Below, piece by piece: positions 9,006 to 18,571 of a stretch of 64,000 nt of DNA. Every line of letters begins with the position of its first letter. The stretch's first letter is position 1. Location: contig CAVPGR010000004.1 in NCBI GenBank assembly GCA_963704035.1, positions 62,001-126,000 on the forward strand, in the 5' to 3' direction. The DNA comes from JAOSJL01 sp963704035. GTDB taxonomy: Bacteria; Actinomycetota; Acidimicrobiia; IMCC26256; JAOSJL01. The translations under genes and the position numbers were made by a program. The notes beneath the pieces are model-generated. The model was not told where the DNA came from, ran no database searches, and saw only the letters and a program-made list of their open reading frames with translations.

Positions 9006-9488
9006 CGTTCGATCTCGTGGCCGAGGTCGTCGTCCGAACCTGTCCTGTCGATGTCGGACCCACCTGTGTAGGTGTACGCCACGACCTGCCAGCGGCCGTC
9101 GCGGCGTTCCATGGTGATGTCACTTCCCGTCGGTGACGCGTCGTCGAGGTCGAGAGACGTTCGTCACGTTGGCACGTTGGCTCTCGATGACGACATCCTC
9201 CACCAGGACGCGGCCGGTGAGCCGGTCGAGCGATGGTCGATCGGCGAACGCCGCGCGCTTCGCAGCCACGAACTCGGCGCGGCTACGGCCGTCGCGAATC
9301 TCCGTGCCCGAGAGCTCCCACACCGACGCAAAGTCGAAGCGGTCCCATGCCTCTTCGTACGCGAGGGCAACCTCCTCGGGAGTCGGTCCCGACTCGGTGG
9401 CGAACCTGATGACGAGGAGCAGGAGCAGAATCCCGAGCGCCACCAACGCGACGACGAAAGGCACGTCAGGGTCCCGGATCCACGACAC
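8996..9488 (-). CDS. Small membrane-anchored protein of unknown function (frameshifted)
   Basis: A protein of about 163 residues with one N-terminal transmembrane helix (VVALVALGILLLLLVIRF) and a soluble domain that looks like a cystatin/NTF2-type fold (EEVALAYEEAWDRFDFASVW, RAEFVAAKRAAF). The frame beginning at 9488 stops at 9120 with a low-quality Arg-rich end. One base shift near 9147-9152 restores ITMERRDGRWQVVAYTY and a stop at 8996-8998, a natural ending for such a domain. Its 3' end overlaps the GTG of mobA, and its 5' end overlaps the dehydratase gene. Function is unknown; linkage to the molybdoenzyme operon may be incidental. Confidence 0.65.
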
Positions 9489-9756
9489 CGTCGATGCGGG
9501 CCGCGAGCGCGAAGTCCATCTCGGTCAGCCCTCCCGCGCTGTGGGTCGACAACGCTGTGCGAACGTCGCGCCAGCGGATGTCGATGTCGGGATGGTGGTC
9601 GGCATCCTCGGCGAGAACGGCCACACGGTTCACGAAGGCGATCGCGTCGGGAAATGTCGGGAGTCGGAAGGTCCTGGCGATCACTCCGCCGTCCCGCGCC
9701 CACCCGGGAAGCGTGACCATCCTTTCGTCGATGGCAGCGTCGTCGAGGAGTTCCAC
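9466..9756 (-). CDS. 4a-Hydroxytetrahydrobiopterin (pterin carbinolamine) dehydratase
   Basis: A 96-residue protein from the GTG at 9756. It carries the pterin-4a-carbinolamine dehydratase signature: an N-terminal LPGWARDGGVIARTF strand, the helix AIAFVNRVAVLAED, then ADHHPDIDIRWRDVRTALSTH with the catalytic His-His-Pro, and the end segment GGLTEMDFALAARID. These enzymes dehydrate hydroxypterins, and bacterial homologues also occur near molybdopterin enzymes. Longer upstream in-frame sequence exists but has no good start and overlaps the divergent cyclase gene. It heads the minus-strand molybdoenzyme operon. Confidence 0.9.
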   Translation of the reverse strand: MELLDDAAIDERMVTLPGWARDGGVIARTFRLPTFPDAIAFVNRVAVLAEDADHHPDIDIRWRDVRTALSTHSAGGLTEMDFALAARIDGVVDPGP

Positions 9757-9821
9757 GGACCCATTGTCGACGCGCTCGACAGCCAGGGCAATGCGGGCGC
9801 TGCACCCGTAGGCTGGCAGAC

Positions 9822-12800
9822 GTGATCTGCCCCTCGTGTTCCGCGGACATGCCTGACGGCGCACGCTTCTGCCCCCACTGCGGGGCTTCCCAGTCCGACG
9901 GAGACGTCGCTCACGAAGAGCGCCGGATCGCGACGGTCCTGTTCGCAGACCTGGTCGGTTTCACGGCGCTGTCGGAGTCGGCAGACCCGGAGCAGATCAA
10001 GAGCCTCGTCGACGGTTGCTTCCAAAGGCTGGTCAAGGACATCGAGGAGTTCGGCGGACGCATCGACAAGATCATCGGCGACGCCATTGTGGCGCTGTTC
10101 GGTGCGCCCGTGGCACACGAGGACGACGCCGAACGCGCGGTGCGTGCCGCCTTGAGGATGCAGGAGACGCTCGCGGTTCTTCGGGAGGACGTCGGCGCCC
10201 CGGTCGAAATGCGTATCGGCGTGAACACAGGCGAGGTGTTGGCAGGCGCCTTCCGAGCGGGCGGCGACTACACGGCGATGGGTGACGCCGTCAACGTCGC
10301 GAGTCGCCTCGAAACGAGCGCCGAACCCGGACAGATTCTCGTGGGCGCCCTCACGCACGAAGCCACGCGACACGCGATCGAGTACGAACCCGTGGGCGCG
10401 CTGCGGCTCAAGGGGCGCGCCACCGCAGTGCAGGCCTGGGCCGCTCGAGCGACGCTCACGCGACCCGGTGGCCGACCCGTGCGTCCGCGGGTTCCACTCG
10501 TCGGACGCGACGCCGAACGCACTCTGATGTCCCTCTCGCTCGACCTGGCATTGGGCCGAGATCGGCCGGCACTCGTCGTGCTCACCGGAGAGGCCGGCAT
10601 CGGGAAGCACCGCCTGGCCGCCGATGTCGCCGTCGAAGCGATGGAACGCCACAACGCCGTCGTCGGACACGGGCGCAGCACCCCCTACGGCGAGTTGAAC
10701 CCCACGGCGCCCGTGGCCGACGCCCTTCTGGAACTGTGCGGCGTCGACACCTCATACGACACAGCGTCAGCACACGATGCGGTCGTCGCCGCCGTCGACG
10801 CGCTGAGCGACGTCAACCGCGATCCGGAAGAGCGCGACCGCGTCATCTCGGGCATCCTCGAAATGACCGGTCTCGTCCAACCTGCGTCGGGCATCGACCG
10901 ACAGCGGGCACGCAAGGAAGCGACTGCCGCGACGATCACGTTTCTACGGGCGCTCACCCGTGAACGACCGGTGATGCTCGTCCTGACGGGAATGCACTGG
11001 GCAGACGACACCGCCCTGGCGCTGTGCGACCGTCTGATCGAGGGGCTTCACGACCGTCCGTGCGTGATACTCGTGGCAGGTCGCTCGGAGGTGCGCGACC
11101 GGTGGTCGCCGCCACCCGGGCGCCAGGTCAGGCTCGACCTCGAACTGGAACCGCTCGATTTCGAAGCGACCCGGGAGCTGGCGGCCGCGGTCCTCGGAGA
11201 TGCGCCTGATGACCGCACGGCGGCCGCACTCTTCGACCGGACCGGCGGCAATCCGTTCTTCGTGGAGGAACTCGCCACTCTCATCCAGGAGTCCGACGGG
11301 GCCGCCGTGGGTGCCGCCGTGGACGCTGCGGACGAGCGGATGACCCTACCGTCCACACTCCACGGTCTGATCGCCGCACGCCTCGACGGGCTCTCACCGG
11401 AGACCCACGAAATCCTGGAGGACGCCTCCGTGATCGGTTCACGCGGGCCGGTGGCCGGAGTCGCCGCCATGGCCCTCGAACGGAGACCCGGCGATGCCCC
11501 GGACGTCGGCATGGCTCTCGGCACTACCGATCTCGTGACGGTGGTGGACGGCGAGTACGTGTTCCGATCCGACGTGGTCCGTGACGTCGCGTACGGACGA
11601 TTGACGAAACTCGACAGGGCCCGAAGGCACGCCTGGCACGCCGCGTGGCTCGACGCGCAGGCAGCCGACGCTCCGCGCCCCGACGACGTGTGGAACGCAG
11701 CCGCCCATCACCTCGGAATCGCCGGAGAACTCGCACTCGACCTCGGGCCGAGCGCCGCCCTTCCGCCCGATCTCCTCGAGCAGGCTCGTACGGTGCTCCG
11801 ACACGCTGCACAGCGGGCCGCCACTGCCGAGTTGTGGATCACCGTCGAACACACCGTCGACCGGACGCTGCGACTCGTCGAGGAGGAGGACGAGGAGCTC
11901 GAGCTACGTCTGCTGCGTGCCGAAGCACGCGCGAGCCGGCGGCGTCTTCCCCGGGCGCGTGAAGACGTCGAATACGTGCTCGCTCACACGGCGGACGCCC
12001 ATACCGTCGCGGCCGCGCGGACCCGGCTGGGTGACATCGAGCACAAGGAGGGCCACATCGCGCAGGCTGCCGTCACACTCGACGACGCTGTCCGGAGGTG
12101 GCGAGAACTCGACGACGTCGGCAACGTGGGCCATGCGATGCGGCTCCGCGGACACGTCGAGTTCTACCGGGGCGACCTGTCGGCCGCCTCGACCCTCGTG
12201 GAGGAGGCACTCGAGTGCTTCCGAACAGCGGGCGAGCGGGGCGGCGAAGCCTGGGCACTTCAGAACCTTGCGCTGTTTGCCTTCCTCGAAGGATCTCCGC
12301 GCCCGCGCGAGCACATACCTCGACGCGGCCACCACCGTCTTCGAGGAACTGGGTGACTGGGGTGGCCTGGCGTGGTCGCGGGGGCTCCGGGCATGGCTTC
12401 TCTTCTCGGACGGCGACCTCGACGGAGCGGAGGCACTGGCCGGTCGCGCAACGTCCGAGGATTCCCAGATCGGCGACCGCTTCGGCGGAGCCATGAACGA
12501 GACCCTTCTGGCGAGCATCGCCCTCTGGCGCGGCAACATGGCGCGCTGCATCGATCAGGCATCAGCGGCCGTCGAGCAGTTTGCGGCGATCGGGGACGCC
12601 TGGGGGGAGGCCACGGCCCTCCGTGTGGCGGGGCGGGCTCGGCTCGCCCGCGGGGAGATCGAGAGGACACTCCACGACTTGGCGCGGGTGCGCAAGCTCG
12701 ACGCGAGTCGCGGTGCCGACCGCACGGAGGGATTCAGCGATGACTTCGGGGTGTTGGTACTGGCGCTCATCGGACGACCCGAACAGGTTCTCGAGGAACT

Positions 12801-13359
12801 CACCGATGACCAGCAGACCTCGGAGAGCCTCCATTCGGGGCTGGCGAGCCCTGAACGCTTCCAGGCGACCGCGCTCGTGCACCTCCAGGTCGGGCAGCCC
12901 GACGAGGCGGTCGCCGTCCTACGGCGTGTGGCAGACGGCGCACCGGACGCCCCGCGCCGCCCCGCGCTCGATTCGCTCCTGGTACTCGCTCTGTTGGCCT
13001 GCGGCGAGGTCGATCAGGCGGCGGAGGTCCTCGCTGTGTCGGGTGACGGTGCGGACGGGACGTACCGGGACCATCTCGACCTCACGATCGCCGAGGCGTG
13101 TCTGGCCGTCGCCGAGCGCGACGAGGGCCGAGCGAAGACGGCCGGCCGGCGGGCGATCGACATCATCGGATCGACGGACGCCGATGCCGAGCAGGCACTG
13201 ACCGACCTCGCCGTTGCTCACGTACATGCAGCGCTCGGAGACCCCTCTGGCGCATCAGCCGCTCGGGAGGCCGCCGAGCGTGTCCGGACCTTCGGAATCG
13301 ACCCGGTCCCCTGGGAACGCGTGTACTCGACCGCCCTCGGCGATCCGCCTCCCAGGTGA
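9822..13359 (+). CDS. Zinc ribbon - class III adenylate/guanylate cyclase - AAA ATPase - TPR protein (frameshifted)
   Basis: A single gene of about 1,178 residues from a GTG. Residues 3-20 form a zinc ribbon with two CxxC pairs. Residues 35-210 are a class III cyclase catalytic domain: LFADLVGFTALSE and GDAIVALFG carry the two metal-binding Asp, followed by RIGVNTGEVLAG and GDAVNVASRLE. A STAND-type ATPase follows (LVGRDAERTLM, Walker A GEAGIGKHRL, Walker B-like LTGMHWADD), then a long TPR region. The Walker A Ser/Thr is replaced by His, which may impair nucleotide binding. The frame changes at about 12285-12295 (one extra base), after which the TPR part continues (STYLDAATTVFEELGDWGG) to 13359. 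Such proteins are thought to couple cyclic nucleotide synthesis to ATPase-TPR sensing; the signal is unknown. Confidence 0.88.
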
Positions 13360-13497
13360 GTGGAGGTGAAGCCGGAAGCGCACGAAGTAACCGATACGTG
13401 TGTATCGGGGTCATATGGCCGAGATGCATATTGGAGCACAGAGGCGAACGACATCGGTTCGATGCCGAGGTCGCTCGACCAGAATCGAGGTCGTCTC

Positions 13498-13986
13498 ATG
13501 AACGTCGAGAACCACACGGAATTCGGTCGGGGCCTGGCGCTCACCGCTGCAATTCTGGTGCCGCTCGCACTCGTTGTCACGGGTCTCATTCTCACCGTCA
13601 CGGCCATCGTAAGAATCTCGAAGATCGTCTTGTCCACAGCCGCCGCACTCGGACCTGTCGCTGAAGCAATGGCTGAAGAGGGGGCCGTCGACGGGGTCGA
13701 AGCGGCGCCGAGTAGATACGAGATCCACCAGACGGGATGCGCGATCGAACCGGCCGGACCGACGTTTACGGCGGAGATCACCAGCACGAGCTTCGACGAG
13801 CGCGTGTACTACGTCGACGTCGACTTCGTCACCGACAACCAATTCGTCGGCGGCTCGGGCACCAGCGAGGAGATCACGGTGCTCGCGGGTGACACGGTCG
13901 CCTTCACTGTCGTCGGCGACTCCGGAGGCACCGGCAGCCCCGCGACGGGCGAACTCCGCTGCAACGTCAGCTCGGTCCACTACTGA
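13498..13986 (+). CDS. Single-pass membrane protein with extracytoplasmic beta domain, unknown
   Basis: A 162-residue protein starting at the ATG at 13498, preceded by GAGG. It has one transmembrane segment (LALTAAILVPLALVVTGLIL) and an outside domain with two Cys (HQTGCAIEP and GELRCNVSS) that could form a disulfide. The outer part (TFTAEITSTSFDERVYYVDV, then ITVLAGDTVAFTVVGDSGG) looks like a FxLYD/Ig-like beta sandwich. The reading frame extends upstream to 13360 but without a membrane-protein-like start. No function is assigned. A GC-rich hairpin follows the stop. Confidence 0.6.
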   Translation: MNVENHTEFGRGLALTAAILVPLALVVTGLILTVTAIVRISKIVLSTAAALGPVAEAMAEEGAVDGVEAAPSRYEIHQTGCAIEPAGPTFTAEITSTSFDERVYYVDVDFVTDNQFVGGSGTSEEITVLAGDTVAFTVVGDSGGTGSPATGELRCNVSSVHY

Positions 13987-14007
13987 CCCGGCGAGGTTCG
14001 CGACGCC

Positions 14008-14022
14008 CGGGGCCGAGCCCCG
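14008..14022 (+). terminator. GC-rich hairpin after the membrane protein gene
   Basis: A perfect 6-base stem (CGGGGC/GCCCCG) with a CGA loop lies 22 bases after the stop at 13986. There is no clear T run, as is common in high-GC genomes. It would separate this gene from the convergent tRNA gene. Confidence 0.4.
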
Positions 14023-14079
14023 ATGGCCACCGCTGAACCCGCTCGTTGTCCATGGAGCTGCCACCACTGTCCGGGCCGG

Positions 14080-14152
14080 TGGGCGCGGGAGGGATCGAAC
14101 CTCCGACCGACGGATTATGAGTCCGCTGCTCTCACCACTGAGCTACGCGCCC
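14080..14152 (-). tRNA. tRNA-Met (CAT anticodon)
   Basis: A 73-base cloverleaf on the minus strand with a 7-bp acceptor stem (GGGCGCG/CGCGCCC), D arm TAGCTCAGTGGTGAGAGC, anticodon loop CTCATAA and T arm GGAGGTTCGATCCCTCC. The discriminator is A and CCA is not encoded. The anticodon stem lacks the three G-C pairs of initiator tRNA, so it is elongator Met, or the lysidine-modified Ile(CAU) tRNA, which sequence alone cannot exclude. Confidence 0.9.
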
Positions 14153-14207
14153 CGCCCCATGATGTCGCGTGACCGGCGCCTGGCGGTGAACGTACGGTTC
14201 CGCCGGA

Positions 14208-14627
14208 TCAGGACTCCGCAGCACCCGATCGATCCGTGTCGTCCTCAGCCAGTAGGGGGAAGGAGCCGTCGTCGCCGTGGGTCTCCCGGCCGGTGACCGG
14301 AGGATCGAACACGCAGATCATCCGCAGATCGGTGGTCGCCCGCACCGTGTGGCGCTCGTGACCGTCGAGAACGTAGAGCGTCCCCGGCCCGAGGGGGTGT
14401 GTCTCCCCTGTCTCGTGGTCCGCGAGCTCACCCGTGCCGTCAATGCAGTACACGGCTTCGATGTGATGCCGATACCACATCGTTGTTTCGGTTCCTGCCC
14501 GCACCAGGGTGTCGTGCAACGAGAAACCCAACCCGTCACGACGGAGGAGGAGCCGACGGCTCGTCCACGTCTCGGCGACGGTCTCACGATCCGTGCCGAC
14601 CACACTCTCGAGCGTACGGACGATCAC
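14208..14627 (-). CDS. ectC: L-Ectoine synthase (cupin)
   Basis: A 139-residue cupin starting at GTG (MIVRTLESVVGT). It matches EctC along its length: SRRLLLRRDGLGFSLHDTLV, the iron-binding cupin core (MWYRHHIEAVYCIDGTGEL), HPLGPGTLYVLDGHERHTV and the C-terminal CVFDPPVTGRETHG. EctC cyclises N-gamma-acetyl-diaminobutyrate to ectoine, a compatible solute made under osmotic stress. The usual partners ectA and ectB (and hydroxylase ectD) are not adjacent: the gene stands alone between two tRNA genes on the same strand. It may work with unlinked ectAB or on imported precursor. Confidence 0.92.
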   Translation of the reverse strand: MIVRTLESVVGTDRETVAETWTSRRLLLRRDGLGFSLHDTLVRAGTETTMWYRHHIEAVYCIDGTGELADHETGETHPLGPGTLYVLDGHERHTVRATTDLRMICVFDPPVTGRETHGDDGSFPLLAEDDTDRSGAAES

Positions 14628-14652
14628 GGCACTGCTCCTCGGAATCCTGGAG

Positions 14653-14725
14653 CTCCGGGGGAGAGACTCGAACTCTCGACCCAGCGGTTAACAGCCGCTT
14701 GCTCTGCCAACTGAGCTACCCCGGA
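14653..14725 (-). tRNA. tRNA-Asn (GTT anticodon)
   Basis: A 73-base cloverleaf on the minus strand with acceptor stem TCCGGGG/CCCCGGA, D arm TAGCTCAGTTGGCAGAGC, anticodon loop CTGTTAA (anticodon GTT) and T arm GAGAGTTCGAGTCTCTC. The discriminator base is G, and CCA is not encoded. It lies just upstream of ectC on the same strand. Confidence 0.93.
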
Positions 14726-14811
14726 AGGACGCATCAGGGTACCAGCGCCCCTCGTGGCGACCGGACCCATCACCGAGGTCCGACACGGTCTCGCGCCGAT
14801 CGGCTATCCAT

Positions 14812-15072
14812 GTGTCCGTGGGACTCAAGACAGGACTCGTCGTCGGATTCGCCGTGGGCTACTACCTCGGGGCCAAAGCCGGTCGTGAGCGCTACGAACA
14901 GATCCGTGAACTGCTGGCCGAGCTCGGTGATCGCCAACCGCTGGAGATCGCGCAGGCACTCGTCGAGCTGGGTACGGAGCGCCTCCGCGGAGTGCCCGAT
15001 GCGCTCGTCGTTCGGGGTCCCGACACCGCAGGCGCGGGCGGCTCCCCCGGCGACGAGTTCGGCCGGAACTGA
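14812..15072 (+). CDS. Small YtxH-like protein, unknown function
   Basis: An 86-residue protein starting at GTG (a second GTG is two codons later). It begins with a short hydrophobic Gly-rich segment (GLVVGFAVGYYLGAKAGRERYEQIRELL) resembling YtxH/DUF4235-type small membrane-associated proteins. A charged helix and an Ala/Gly-rich tail follow. It converges with rpoD with only 6 bases between stops. No function is known. Confidence 0.55.
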   Translation: MSVGLKTGLVVGFAVGYYLGAKAGRERYEQIRELLAELGDRQPLEIAQALVELGTERLRGVPDALVVRGPDTAGAGGSPGDEFGRN

Positions 15073-15078
15073 ATCTGC

Positions 15079-16515
15079 TCAGGACTCTTCGAGGTAGTCG
15101 CGCAGGCGTTGCGAGCGCGTCGGGTGTCGCAACTTCGCCAGTGTCTTCGACTCGATCTGGCGGATCCGCTCACGGGTGACGCCGAATTCCTTGCCGACCT
15201 CTTCGAGCGTGCGGACCTGTCCGTCGTCGAGGCCGAACCGGAGCCGCACCACCTGACGCTCACGGTCGTTGAGCTCCTCGAGCGCCTCTTCGATGGCCTG
15301 GGTGAGCAGAGCCCGCGCGGCGGCGGTCGCCGGGGCGATGGCGGTCGGGTCCTCGACGAAGTCGCCCAGGGAGCTGTCGTCCTCTTCGCCGACGGGCGTC
15401 TCGAGCGACACCGGTTCCTGTGAGATCCGCTGGATCTCACGGACCTTGTCGGGGGTGAGATCGACCTTGGCGGCGACCTCGTCGACGGTGGGTTCCCGGC
15501 CGAGCTCCTGGAGCATCTGGCGCTGGGTCCGCAGCACCTTGTTCATCGTCTCGACCATGTGAACCGGGATCCTGATGGTGCGCGCCTGATCGGCAATCGC
15601 TCTGGTGATCGCCTGACGGATCCACCACGTCGCGTACGTCGAGAACTTGAAGCCCTTCGTGTAGTCGAACTTCTCCACCGCTCGGATCAACCCGAGGTTG
15701 CCTTCCTGGATGAGGTCGAGCAACGCCATACCGCGGCCCACGTAGCGCTTCGCGATCGACACGACGAGGCGCAGGTTTGCCTCGGTGAGTTGCTTCTTGG
15801 CGAGGAATCCGTCGGCGACGACCGCCTCGACACTGGCGCGCTCCTCGGCCTTCAGATTCTCTCCGTCGCGCTCGAGATCCTGCTCCGACTCGACCCCGGC
15901 TTCGATGCGCTTGGCGAGCGACACCTCTTGTTCGGCCGTGAGGAGCGGCACCTTGCCGATCTCCTTCAGGTACATCCGCACGGGATCGCTGCTTCCCGCA
16001 CCCGCCGCACGTGACGCGGCGTCGGCCTTGCTCTGCGGGCGGGGCTTCGTTACCCGGCCTACGTCCCCGGTGGACTCGGCGTCGGCGGCAGCCTTTCCTT
16101 TTCGGCGCTTGGCAGCCGCGGATGTGCGGGAGCGGCGCGGTTTCGTGGCGGCCGGGCCGGGCTCGTCGGCCTTGCGGACTTCCTCGGTGTCGTCGGTTCT
16201 CTCCGCGGGCGGACGGGCGCCCCGCTTCTCGTCCTCGCGTTGGAGGTCTTCGGCGATCTCGTCCACGACTTCGACACCGCGAGCCTTGATGACAGCGAAG
16301 ATCGCGCTGAGCTCCGCGGTATCGGGTTCGAGATCCGGGAGCGCCGCGAAGATCTCGCCCGTGGTGACGAATCCCCGCTCCTTGACGCGGGCGAGCAATG
16401 TCTCGACATCGACGGGGGCTTCCCCCGCGTCGGGCGCATCGGACGCGTCAAGAGGCGGGACAGCCTTAAGGTCGGGCGTCGGGCCTTCCCTCGGTGTGCG
16501 TGCAGGCTTCGTCAC
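15079..16515 (-). CDS. rpoD: Principal RNA polymerase sigma factor (RpoD/SigA)
   Basis: A 478-residue primary sigma factor. The N-terminus has a region 1.1-like segment (VETLLARVKERGFVTTGEIF) and a charged linker rich in Lys/Arg/Glu/Ala. Region 1.2 (DPVRMYLKEIGKVPLL), region 2 (ANLRLVVSIAKRYVGRG, GFKFSTYATWWIRQAITRAI), region 3 (RIPVHMVETMNKV) and region 4 (ERQVVRLRFGLDDG, GVTRERIRQIESKTLAKLR) are complete. It directs RNA polymerase to housekeeping promoters. I chose the GTG at 16515 because it overlaps the dnaG stop as GTGA, the usual coupling of these genes. An upstream in-frame extension to 16872 only antisense-copies dnaG sequence. Confidence 0.96.
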   Translation of the reverse strand: MTKPARTPREGPTPDLKAVPPLDASDAPDAGEAPVDVETLLARVKERGFVTTGEIFAALPDLEPDTAELSAIFAVIKARGVEVVDEIAEDLQREDEKRGARPPAERTDDTEEVRKADEPGPAATKPRRSRTSAAAKRRKGKAAADAESTGDVGRVTKPRPQSKADAASRAAGAGSSDPVRMYLKEIGKVPLLTAEQEVSLAKRIEAGVESEQDLERDGENLKAEERASVEAVVADGFLAKKQLTEANLRLVVSIAKRYVGRGMALLDLIQEGNLGLIRAVEKFDYTKGFKFSTYATWWIRQAITRAIADQARTIRIPVHMVETMNKVLRTQRQMLQELGREPTVDEVAAKVDLTPDKVREIQRISQEPVSLETPVGEEDDSSLGDFVEDPTAIAPATAAARALLTQAIEEALEELNDRERQVVRLRFGLDDGQVRTLEEVGKEFGVTRERIRQIESKTLAKLRHPTRSQRLRDYLEES

Positions 16516-18472
16516 GAGTCTCCTCGCCGGGTCGAACTCTCGCGCAGCCAGGCTACCAACCGTAGTGTTGCCGTCTCGCGGCCCTTGTCGTCGTCGCGTC
16601 CGCGTGCCTCTCGGAGATCCTCGAGTGTGCGACGCAGCTCCATGGCACGATCCTGATCGTCGCGGGTCAATCGGGTCAGCAACCGCCCCGCGCGTTCTTC
16701 GACGAGTTGCGCCACGACGTCGACCGCCAGTTGACGTGGCGTGTGCGTGAGGTCGACACGATCGGGCACGTGTTCGCGCGCGACCTCGCGTAGAGCCGAA
16801 ATCGGAGAGGATGAATCCGACGAGCCCGCGTCCTCCAGGCGTTCCTTGGGATCCGAAGGCGTCGGCTGCCACGGCTCCTCGACAGCCAGGCGTGTGAGCA
16901 GAGCGGCCGTCCGTGGTTCGGCGTTCGACACGGCCTCATCGAAGGTGGCGGCACCTGCCAACGCTCCGAACACGCTGCGGGCGGCATCGGTGCGGAACGT
17001 CTCGGGCCCCAGGAGATCTGCGACCACCTCGGGATCGTGAACCGCCCACCGGAGGGCCTCGAGTTCGACACGGTCCGGATCCGGACCGCTGAGGGAGTTG
17101 CCCTCGCTCTCGGTACCCTCTTGGACGGCTCGTCTGTGATCTCGACGACCCGCGAGGATCTCGTGGGCCGGTCGGGCTTCGGGCCGCGGCGACGCGCCTC
17201 TTCGACTGTATGACGCAAGCGGTCGGCGTCGATGTCGAGTCGCTCCGAGAGCTTCACGGCGTACTGGTCGCGCACCAGCTCGCTCGGGTGTTCGGCAATC
17301 AGGTCCGCCACGTACTCGGCAGACCGCGCGCGGCCCTCGAGAGATGTCGTGTCTGCGGCGTCGAGACGGCGATCGAGCCGAAACTGGAGGAGCGGCACCG
17401 CAACGTCGAGCACTTTCGGAAGTGCGTCGGGGTCGTCCTGCCAGACCTCCGCGGGATCGCGATCCGCCGGAAGAGCGGCGACGCCGAAGTGCATCTCGAA
17501 CTCCTGCTCCCACCGGTAACACTTCTCGGCCGCGGCCTGGCCGGCGGCGTCGGCGTCGTATGCGAGCACGATGTTGCGCGACAGGTTCTTCAGGATCCGG
17601 AAATGGTCGTCGGTGAGCGACGTACCGCACGTGGCGACAGCTTGCGTGACGTCCGCGAGGTGAAAGGCGATGACGTCGGTGTAGCCCTCGCAGAGCACGA
17701 TCTGATCGCGACCCACGATGTCGGCCTTGGCCCAGTTCAACCCGTAGAGCAGGCTGCTCTTGTGGTAGATCGGTGTCTCGCCGGTGTTCTTGTACTTCGG
17801 ACCGTCGTCGCCGAGAGCACGCCCACCGAACCCGACCGCGTGGCCTTCACGGTCGTAGATCGGGAACAGAAGCCTCCCGCGCAGGTGGTCCTGGAGCCGG
17901 TCGGCCTTGTTGACAAACGCCATTCCGGCATCGACCACGTCGCGTCGCGTGAAGCCCGCTTTCGTGAGATGCCGGGCGAGCTTGTCCCAACCGCTCGGAG
18001 CGAAGCCCAGTCGGAACCGACGAGCGACGTCACCGTCGAAGCCGCGGCTGCGCAGCGCCTTGCGGGCTCCCCCGGCGTCGGGATCGGTGAGCAGAAGCTC
18101 GTGGCACCAGGCGACCGCCGTCTCGACCACCTCGACGAGACGGTCGCGGCGCTTGCGGTCCTCCGACACCCTCTTGTCGTCGTAGCGCAGCGTGATACCC
18201 GAGAGCCCGGCCAGGCGCTCCACCGCCTCGGCGAAGTCGAGGTGCTCGACCTCGCGCAGGAACGTGATGGCATCGCCACTCGCCTGGCACCCGAAGCAGT
18301 AGTAGAAGCCGAGGTCCGGGTTGACGGAGAACGACGGGGTCTTCTCCGCGTGGAACGGGCACAGGCCCGAGAAGCGCTGCCCGCTGCGCTTGAGTGCGAC
18401 ATGTTCACCGATGAGCGCGACGAGGTCGGTCTGCTCCTTGACCCGAAGCACGTCCTCGTCGAGTATCCCCAC
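16512..18472 (-). CDS. dnaG: DNA primase (frameshifted)
   Basis: DnaG makes RNA primers for replication. From the ATG at 18472 the protein has the CHC2 zinc-binding domain (CPFHAEKTPSFSV, YYCFGC), the RNA polymerase core (RGRLLFPIYDREGHAVGFGGR) and the TOPRIM domain (VLCEGYTDVIAFH with the catalytic Glu, YDADAAGQ with the metal-binding Asp pair). The frame changes between about 17075 and 17130, in a low-conservation linker. The C-terminal helicase-binding domain (VELEALRWAVHDPEVVADLL) then runs to 16512. Total length is about 652 residues, normal for DnaG. As an essential gene, the break is most likely a sequencing error. It is coupled to rpoD by a 4-base overlap. Confidence 0.93.
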
Positions 18473-18528
18473 GGCGCTGAGACTAGGTGTTGTACCTCAC
18501 CGGGGCCGTGCTCTCAGGTTCCCTTGCT

Positions 18529-18561
18529 TCGCCTCGGGCGGCGCAGGATACCTGCACCGCT
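18529..18561. repeat. Intergenic palindromic repeat, copy A
   Basis: A 33-base element between dnaG and the dGTPase gene that is identical except for one base to a segment at 37882-37914. It consists of TCGCCTCGGG followed by an inverted repeat (GCGGCGCAGG, loop ATA, CCTGCACCGC; one mismatch in the stem). The core can form a strong hairpin. It may be an interspersed repeat element, a terminator, or both. Confidence 0.75.
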
Positions 18562-18571
18562 CGTCCTCGGC

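Noticed and set aside
14080..14152. Initiator tRNA-fMet
   Set aside because: The anticodon stem lacks the three consecutive G-C pairs and the acceptor has a paired first base.
16516..16872. N-terminal extension of RpoD upstream of the GTG at 16515
   Set aside because: The extra region overlaps dnaG and is Arg/Thr-rich shadow sequence. The GTGA overlap gives a natural start.
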